DNA from: an uncultured Planctomycetaceae bacterium
Lineage (GTDB): Bacteria > Planctomycetota > Planctomycetia > Pirellulales > Pirellulaceae
Length of the DNA stretch: 20,324 bases
Reading direction: 5' to 3'
Assembly: GCA_903927685.1 (NCBI GenBank)
Contig: CAIYOB010001368.1
Location: 1-20,324, forward strand
The stretch's first letter is position 1. Each line of letters begins with the position of its first letter. The notes under the pieces are model-generated. The model worked only from the letters and a program-made list of their open reading frames with translations, was not told where the DNA came from and ran no database searches. The position numbers and the translations under genes are program-made. Below, in pieces: positions 16,046 to 20,324 of this stretch.

Positions 16046-16314
16046 TTTCGGAAACCCTCGTTCAGAGCCCCTCGCCGACAGCGAGTCGCGGATGATGAAA
16101 ACGGCATCCGCAGCCCAAGGGTCGCTTGTCGGCCGCGGATGCAAACTCGGAATATGTGGCGAAGTATATCATATTCCACCCCTCTAGGACTACACCCACA
16201 CGGAATTCCGGGAAATAATCCGGGCCAATGCCTCGGCTTGCCTTGGGCGGTGTTCCCGATACGATGAACCGCAGTACGACTGCGACCGAAGCAAGACTCG
16301 TGCGGAGGACGAAG
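16046..16314. promoter_or_regulatory. Divergent intergenic region between PIN-TRAM and LOG genes
   Basis: This 269-nt gap must hold promoters for both divergent transcripts. The AT-rich stretch at about 16161-16176 reads GAATATGATATACTTC on the minus strand and contains -10-like TATGAT and TATACT, but no TTGACA-like -35 sits at a suitable distance. I therefore propose a promoter location only for the minus-strand transcript, at low confidence. Confidence 0.3.
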
Positions 16315-17082
16315 ATGGCCAAGCGAACCACGCGAAAACACTTGCCGTCGCTGCTGGAGAACGTCCGGAGCACAGAAAAGCAGTTTCTGGCTGGCAAGCG
16401 GGATCGCGGCGCCGACCTGGAAAGTGCCGTCCGCGTGTTCCTCGAGTTCTTACGCGGCTACGAATCCTTGGATTTTGCGGGTCCGTGCGTCACGGTCTTC
16501 GGATCGGCTCGTTTTGCCGAGGATCACCACTACTATCAGCTAGCTCGGGCCCTGGGCAAATCGCTGGCCGAGGCCGGATTTGTCGTCATGACGGGCGGTG
16601 GACCGGGGATCATGGAAGCCGCCAACCGAGGCGCCAAGGAGGGCGGCGGGGAGACGATCGGCTGCAATATCGTCCTGCCCCGTGAACAGAAACCCAATCC
16701 CTACCTGGATCGGTTCGTCGAGTTCGACCACTTTTTTGTCCGCAAGGTCATGCTGGTCAAGTACTCGTGCGCGTTCGTCGTCATGCCGGGCGGTTTCGGG
16801 ACGCTGGACGAAGCCTTTGAAGCCCTGACGCTGATCCAGTGCGACAAGATCGAACGGTTTCCCGTGGTCGCGATGGGGCTGCCGTTCTGGGGCGAAGTGC
16901 AGGACTTTGTCGAAAAGTCCCTGCTCCGCGAGCAGACGATCGCCGCCGCCGATCTGAACCTGCTGCACGCCACGGATTCGGTCGACGATGCCGTGGCCTA
17001 CATTCGCCGGGGCATTCCCCGGGAAATCGCGGCTCGACTGCTTCCCGCAAGCAGCCCGAACGCGAGCGAGACATCTTCTTGA
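16315..17082 (+). CDS. LOG family protein (putative cytokinin riboside 5'-monophosphate phosphoribohydrolase)
   Basis: A 255-residue Rossmann-fold protein of the LOG/TIGR00730 family; characterised members cleave the N-glycosidic bond of AMP-type nucleotides. Signature motifs are GGGPGIMEAANRGA (94-107) and PGGFGTLDEAFEALT (158-172, with E166 as the likely catalytic Glu). R144-K145 (FFVRKVMLVKYS) also fits the family. Bacterial LOG proteins were often annotated as lysine decarboxylase, which is not supported. I chose the ATG at 16315 because GGAGG lies 6 nt upstream; in-frame ATGs at 16228 and 16264 lack such sites. It ends 11 nt before the beta-CASP nuclease start, so the two form an operon. 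Its physiological substrate here is unknown. Confidence 0.92.
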   Translation: MAKRTTRKHLPSLLENVRSTEKQFLAGKRDRGADLESAVRVFLEFLRGYESLDFAGPCVTVFGSARFAEDHHYYQLARALGKSLAEAGFVVMTGGGPGIMEAANRGAKEGGGETIGCNIVLPREQKPNPYLDRFVEFDHFFVRKVMLVKYSCAFVVMPGGFGTLDEAFEALTLIQCDKIERFPVVAMGLPFWGEVQDFVEKSLLREQTIAAADLNLLHATDSVDDAVAYIRRGIPREIAARLLPASSPNASETSS

Positions 17083-17093
17083 GGAGCCGAAAC

Positions 17094-18488
17094 TTGAAAG
17101 TCACTCTGCATGGAGCTGCCGGCGGCGACGTCACCGGTTCCGCGTACCTGGTCGAGACGCAACAGGCCCGCCTGCTGGTCGATTTCGGCCTGTTTCAGGG
17201 CGTTGCCAAATCGGAACAGCGGAATCGCGTCCCGCGCGACCTGAACCCGCGGAAATTGGACGCCGTCCTGTTGACCCACGCCCACCTGGACCACACGGGG
17301 CGCCTGCCGCTGTTGACCAAAGCTCACTGCGACGCGCCCGTCTTCGGCACGCCCGCCACGGGGCAACTGACGGATCTGATCCTGAGGGATTCGGCCAAGG
17401 TCCAGTCGCAGGACATCGAACGTGTCAACCGCCGCCGCCAGCGTGCCGGTCAGAAGCTGATCGAGCCGCTGTACCGACTGGAAGACGTCGAAGCCGTGCG
17501 GTCCCAGTTTCGGCCCGTGCCGTACAATGCTCCCGTCGAAGTGGCCCCCGGCGTGACGGCCAGCTGGCGCGAAGCCGGCCACATGCTGGGCTCGGCCAGC
17601 ATCCACCTGACGCTGACCGACGCCAGCGGTTCCGCGACGGTCGTGTTCTCAGGCGACCTGGGACCTAAGAACGCCCCGATCCTCAAAGATGCCGAGCCGT
17701 TTCACTCGGCCCAGGCGGTGTTCCTGGAATCGACGTACGGCGGCCGCAATCATCGGCCCTTCCAGGAGACGGTCCAGGAGTTCGTCGGAGTCCTCCAGAC
17801 GGCAATCGCCCGCAACGGCAAAGTCCTCGTGCCCACGTTCGCCATCGGCCGCGCCCAGTTGCTGCTGGTCATCCTGGCGAGCATCTTCCGCAAGCGGCTG
17901 CTGCCCAAGTTTCCGGTCTACTTGGACAGCCCGATGGCCATCGAGGCGACGCAGATCTACCGCCAACACGCCGAATTGTTCGACGAGGAACTGACGCGCG
18001 AGATCCGGGAAGCCCCGCTCGAGGATGACCTGAACACGGTTCAGGCGACGGTCACCGCGGAGGAATCCAAGGCCTTGAACCAGGTGCGCGGCCCCTGCCT
18101 GATCATGGCCGGCGCGGGGATGTGCAACGCCGGCCGCATCCTGCATCATCTGCGTCAGAACTTGTGGCGGCCGGACACGCACGTCATCTTCGTCGGCTAT
18201 CAGGGCGACGGAACCCTGGGGCGGCGGTTGGTCGACGGCGCGAAACTGGTTTCGATCTTCGGCGAGCGGATTGCCGTGCGAGCCGCCGTTCACACCATGG
18301 GCGGCTTCAGCGCCCATGCCGGCCAAGAAGATCTGCTGGCCTGGTTCAGCAGCCTGGCGCCCTCCCGCCCGCGCGTCATCCTGACACACGGGGAAGCGAA
18401 TAACCAGCGGGCCCTGGCCGAGAAGATCCACGGCCAGTTCCAACTCGCCGCGTCCATTCCCCAACTCGGTGAGACGATCACGCTGTGA
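17094..18488 (+). CDS. Metallo-beta-lactamase/beta-CASP family RNA-processing nuclease
   Basis: A 464-residue protein of the MBL fold plus beta-CASP type, related to CPSF-73/YSH1-like RNases. Zinc-binding residues are in THAHLDHTGRLPLL (H62, H64, D66, H67), followed by EAGHMLGSASIHLTL and VFSGDLGPKNAPIL. ESTYGGRNH starts the beta-CASP module, VPTFAIGRAQLLLVIL lies within it, and HTMGGFSAHAGQEDLLAWF and ILTHGEANNQRALAEKI supply the late His residues of both domains. It should cut RNA as a metal-dependent endo- and/or exonuclease. The start is a TTG at 17094 with GAGGAG 7 nt upstream; the long frame before it runs antisense-like through the LOG gene. It has no KH or extra C-terminal domain and is shorter than RNase J. 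Confidence 0.93.
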   Translation: MKVTLHGAAGGDVTGSAYLVETQQARLLVDFGLFQGVAKSEQRNRVPRDLNPRKLDAVLLTHAHLDHTGRLPLLTKAHCDAPVFGTPATGQLTDLILRDSAKVQSQDIERVNRRRQRAGQKLIEPLYRLEDVEAVRSQFRPVPYNAPVEVAPGVTASWREAGHMLGSASIHLTLTDASGSATVVFSGDLGPKNAPILKDAEPFHSAQAVFLESTYGGRNHRPFQETVQEFVGVLQTAIARNGKVLVPTFAIGRAQLLLVILASIFRKRLLPKFPVYLDSPMAIEATQIYRQHAELFDEELTREIREAPLEDDLNTVQATVTAEESKALNQVRGPCLIMAGAGMCNAGRILHHLRQNLWRPDTHVIFVGYQGDGTLGRRLVDGAKLVSIFGERIAVRAAVHTMGGFSAHAGQEDLLAWFSSLAPSRPRVILTHGEANNQRALAEKIHGQFQLAASIPQLGETITL

Positions 18489-18502
18489 TGCGAAACCCCC
18501 GG

Positions 18503-18808
18503 TCACGCATCCGGATCTCGTGGGGGCTCGCTGGGCAGTAGCTGCGATCCGTGAATGACGGCGAGTACGTGGACGGCGTTCGCGGTGACCTCGTAGATCA
18601 GACGATAGGGCCCTTCGATCACTTCCCGCACATTGGGATCTTGGTACTCAGGGACCATCCGCCCCGACCTCGGGAATCGGCCAATCTGTCGAGATCGTGC
18701 CGTGATCCGGTCCACCATCCGTCGCGCGTAGCGAACGGAATCGCGGGCGATGTACTCATACATCGAGGCCAGATGCGCGATCGCAGCATGTGTCCACTGA
18801 ACCTTCAT
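18503..18808 (-). CDS. ParE/RelE-superfamily toxin of a type II toxin-antitoxin system
   Basis: A 101-residue protein with the ParE/RelE toxin layout: MKVQWTHAAIAHLASMYEYI (beta strand then long helix), ARRMVDRITARSRQIGRFPR (second helix) and VREVIEGPYRLIYEVTANAV (core sheet with the R-x-x-Y-x-x-IY pattern), ending in VHVLAVIHGSQLLP. Members inhibit gyrase (ParE) or cut mRNA on the ribosome (RelE); which activity applies cannot be read here. The start ATG overlaps the antitoxin stop by 4 nt (ATGA), so it is translationally coupled and made after the antitoxin. It ends 14 nt from the convergent beta-CASP gene. All the core segments of the fold appear present. Confidence 0.88.
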   Translation of the reverse strand: MKVQWTHAAIAHLASMYEYIARDSVRYARRMVDRITARSRQIGRFPRSGRMVPEYQDPNVREVIEGPYRLIYEVTANAVHVLAVIHGSQLLPSEPPRDPDA

Positions 18809-19002
18809 TCGGACAGCCCGAATTGGCGGCGGACTTCCGCCACGTCGACGAGGCGACCATCCGCCACGTCCTGACGACCGGTTTCGATTGCCTGTCGTAC
18901 GTACACTCGGTACATCACGTCGTCCCAGGTGGCATCATCCGGAAGGTTGTCCACCAATTGCCTCGCGGCAGACTTGATATCTTGAGTTTGCGTGCCCTGC
19001 AT
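18805..19002 (-). CDS. Antitoxin of the ParE/RelE-type module
   Basis: A 65-residue protein directly upstream of, and overlapping, the toxin. It begins MQGTQTQDIKSAARQLVDNL and contains PDDATWDDVMYRVYVRQAIE, then the C-terminal GRLVDVAEVRRQFGLSE. This matches short antitoxins in which a helical N-terminus precedes an A-x-G-x-x-x-x-x-x-EV-x-x-x-F tail that contacts the toxin. I chose the ATG at 19002, with AAAGGAA about 8 nt upstream; a GTG at 19032 would add ten residues but lies inside a perfect palindrome. The small size and gene order (antitoxin first) are typical of type II modules. Autoregulation through the upstream palindrome is inferred, since no clear DNA-binding domain is visible in this short protein. 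Confidence 0.85.
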   Translation of the reverse strand: MQGTQTQDIKSAARQLVDNLPDDATWDDVMYRVYVRQAIETGRQDVADGRLVDVAEVRRQFGLSE

Positions 19003-19018
19003 CAGCAACGTTCCTTTC

Positions 19019-19033
19019 CGTGTCGTCGACACG
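19019..19033. promoter_or_regulatory. Perfect 15-bp palindrome upstream of the antitoxin, candidate operator
   Basis: CGTGTCG-T-CGACACG is a perfect inverted repeat with a single central base. It lies 17-31 nt upstream of the antitoxin ATG, next to the ribosome binding site, where toxin-antitoxin autorepressors often bind. It could also form a small leader hairpin. Confidence 0.45.
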
Positions 19034-19062
19034 GTACGTATGCCCTTGGCCCGCCGACAGGC

Positions 19063-19119
19063 GACGATCGCCCATCCGCACGATGGCCATCTTACCGCAC
19101 GAAGGCCATTTTACCCCAC
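19063..19119 (-). repeat. Three tandem 19-bp repeats upstream of the toxin-antitoxin module
   Basis: On the minus strand the copies read GTGGGGTAAAATGGCCTTC (19119-19101), GTGCGGTAAGATGGCCATC (19100-19082) and GTGCGGATGGGCGATCGTC (19081-19063). Copies 1 and 2 match at 16 of 19 positions, copies 2 and 3 at 11 of 19. The period of about two helical turns suits binding sites on one face of DNA (inference). They lie 61-117 nt upstream of the antitoxin ATG. Confidence 0.45.
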
Positions 19120-19226
19120 GGCGGAAGTAAGGGCAATCGATGGCACAGGAGAGTCCTCGTGCCGCCGTTCGTCAGCGGTCGCGGACCATCCCCCACCTGC
19201 GGGTCATCGGCCGCGCGGCCGGACGC

Positions 19227-20324
19227 TCACAGCCGCCACGGGGCGCGGCAGGCGGTGTGCAGCAGGCGGTTGGCTTCCTCGTCGCCGACGAAGCGTTCGG
19301 CGGCGGGATCCCACTGCAGCTTACGGCCCAATTGATACGCGAGATTGCCCAGATGGCTCCAGCAGGTCACGCGGTGGCCGATCTCGACGTCCATCACCGG
19401 CCGTCGCCGCTCGCCGATGCACGCCAGCCAGTTGCCTGAATGGCTGTCGCTGCGCTCCAGTTGCAGTTCGTCACCGCGAGTGGGAGAAAGGTCCGCCTGG
19501 CCCCGGGTGACCTGGAACTCCCAGAAGCCGCTCAACGTGGCCTCCGTGCCGATGAACTCGAGGTTCAGCGCTGCGCCCGGCGACTGTTCCCAGATCATGG
19601 TGAACTGCGGATCGGCGAACTCGTACTGGACGCGCAGATCGACAGGGACGTCGTACAGGTTATTGGGCTCGACGCGTCCTGCGGCTTGAATCGACACGGG
19701 GCCCGTCTTGTCCGCCCCCAGCGCCCACGAGACGACGCTGAACATGTGCACGCCGTTGTCGGCGAGCGCTCCGCCGCCATAGTCCATGAAGTAGCGGTAG
19801 GTGAAATGGCAGCGTTTGGGATGGTAGTCCGCCCACGGCGCCGGACCCAGCCACAGGTCCCAATCCAAGTTGGCCGGAGGTTGACGCGACGGCTCGCAGG
19901 GATACGTCGGATTGCTGGGATGGGTCAGCCGCACGGTATGCACTCGGCCCAGCCGGCCGTTGCGAACCCATTCGCAAGCTTCCCGGCTGCGGGCGATCGA
20001 GCGGTACTGGGTCCCCATCTGCACGACGCGGTCGTACCGCCGCGCGGCGTCGACCATCTGGCGGCCTTCGGCGATGCTCCGGCACAGCGGTTTTTCGCAG
20101 TACACGTCTTTGCCGGCCTGGCACGCCAGGATCGTGATCGCGGCATGCCAGTGATCGGGCGTGCCGACGAGCACCGCGTCGATATCCGGCCGGTCCAGGA
20201 TGCGGCGGAAGTCCTGATAGGCATCGCACTGGCCGATCCGGTTCTTGGCGGCCGCCAGCCGGTCGAGATCCACGTCGCAGACCGCGGCGATTTGGCACCC
20301 GGGGTCATTGTGGATGTCCAGCAG
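19227..20324 (-). CDS. Gfo/Idh/MocA family oxidoreductase (partial, 5' end beyond the window)
   Basis: NAD(P)-dependent dehydrogenase family acting on sugars and related compounds. The visible 365 residues lack the very N-terminus: the frame is open to the last base and begins LLDIHNDPGCQIAAVCDVDL, the second strand of the Rossmann domain, so the nucleotide-binding glycine loop (and any Tat signal) lies outside. Family features are VGTPDHWHAAITILACQAGK and VYCEKPLC, with the EKP nucleotide-contact motif. The C-terminal alpha/beta domain includes YGGGALADNGVHMFSVVSWA, with candidate catalytic residues (D and H of DNGVH). Planctomycetes have many such genes, often exported and linked to polysaccharide breakdown; that role is only inferred. 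The internal ATG at 20273 is not the real start. It ends 225 nt before the antitoxin start on the same strand. Confidence 0.93.
   Translation of the reverse strand: MLDIHNDPGCQIAAVCDVDLDRLAAAKNRIGQCDAYQDFRRILDRPDIDAVLVGTPDHWHAAITILACQAGKDVYCEKPLCRSIAEGRQMVDAARRYDRVVQMGTQYRSIARSREACEWVRNGRLGRVHTVRLTHPSNPTYPCEPSRQPPANLDWDLWLGPAPWADYHPKRCHFTYRYFMDYGGGALADNGVHMFSVVSWALGADKTGPVSIQAAGRVEPNNLYDVPVDLRVQYEFADPQFTMIWEQSPGAALNLEFIGTEATLSGFWEFQVTRGQADLSPTRGDELQLERSDSHSGNWLACIGERRRPVMDVEIGHRVTCWSHLGNLAYQLGRKLQWDPAAERFVGDEEANRLLHTACRAPWRL

Overview
The window looks like chromosomal DNA of a GC-rich planctomycete, probably of the Pirellulales type; this is an inference from gene content. Lineage-typical signs are an ECF sigma factor overlapping a Ser/Thr kinase with a zinc-finger N-terminus, short secreted proteins with a C-terminal hydrophobic segment and acidic tail, a Gfo/Idh/MocA dehydrogenase, and short GC-rich inverted repeats between genes. 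Most genes are ordinary single-copy functions. I found no CRISPR array, tRNA, rRNA, phage module or intact transposon.

Layout. 65-1770 (minus): sigma factor and kinase overlapping by ATGA. 2088-2341: a frameshifted, truncated SPFH/band 7 gene remnant against the 3' end of glmS (2343-4211, minus). 4212-4986: gene-poor, with a fragment of a GH-D (alpha-galactosidase-like) glycosidase at 4619-4726. 4987-5856 (plus): uppP. 6120-6479 (plus): small secreted proline-rich protein, overlapping tail-to-tail with a YiiX-like lipoprotein hydrolase (6346-7275, minus). 7398-7934 (minus): secreted carboxypeptidase-regulatory-like protein. About 8055-8145: an IS5-type transposase remnant. 8368-11055 (plus): P-type Ca2+-ATPase-like pump. 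11059-11742 (minus): unknown single-pass membrane protein. 11892-13031 (plus): scpB with a very acidic C-terminal tail. 13176-16045 (minus): aspS preceded by a membrane PIN-TRAM protein. 16315-18488 (plus): LOG-family protein and a beta-CASP metallo-beta-lactamase nuclease. 18503-19002 (minus): ParE/RelE-type toxin and its antitoxin. 19227-20324 (minus): Gfo/Idh/MocA oxidoreductase, cut by the window edge.

Functional links. The sigma factor and kinase probably form one signalling unit: the kinase N-terminus carries the H-x3-C-x2-C motif of zinc-containing anti-sigma factors. GlmS and UppP both serve envelope polymer synthesis but are not an operon. AspRS carries the His31/Gly83 pair associated with non-discriminating enzymes, which predicts tRNA-dependent asparagine synthesis in this organism. 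The toxin-antitoxin pair has a perfect 15-bp palindrome and 19-bp tandem repeats upstream, both candidate operators.

No clearly new multi-gene system is visible. The observations most worth following are the sigma/kinase pair with its in-frame TAG, the three gene remnants, the acidic ScpB tail with an internal start, the toxin-antitoxin operators and the convergent coding overlap at 6346-6479.
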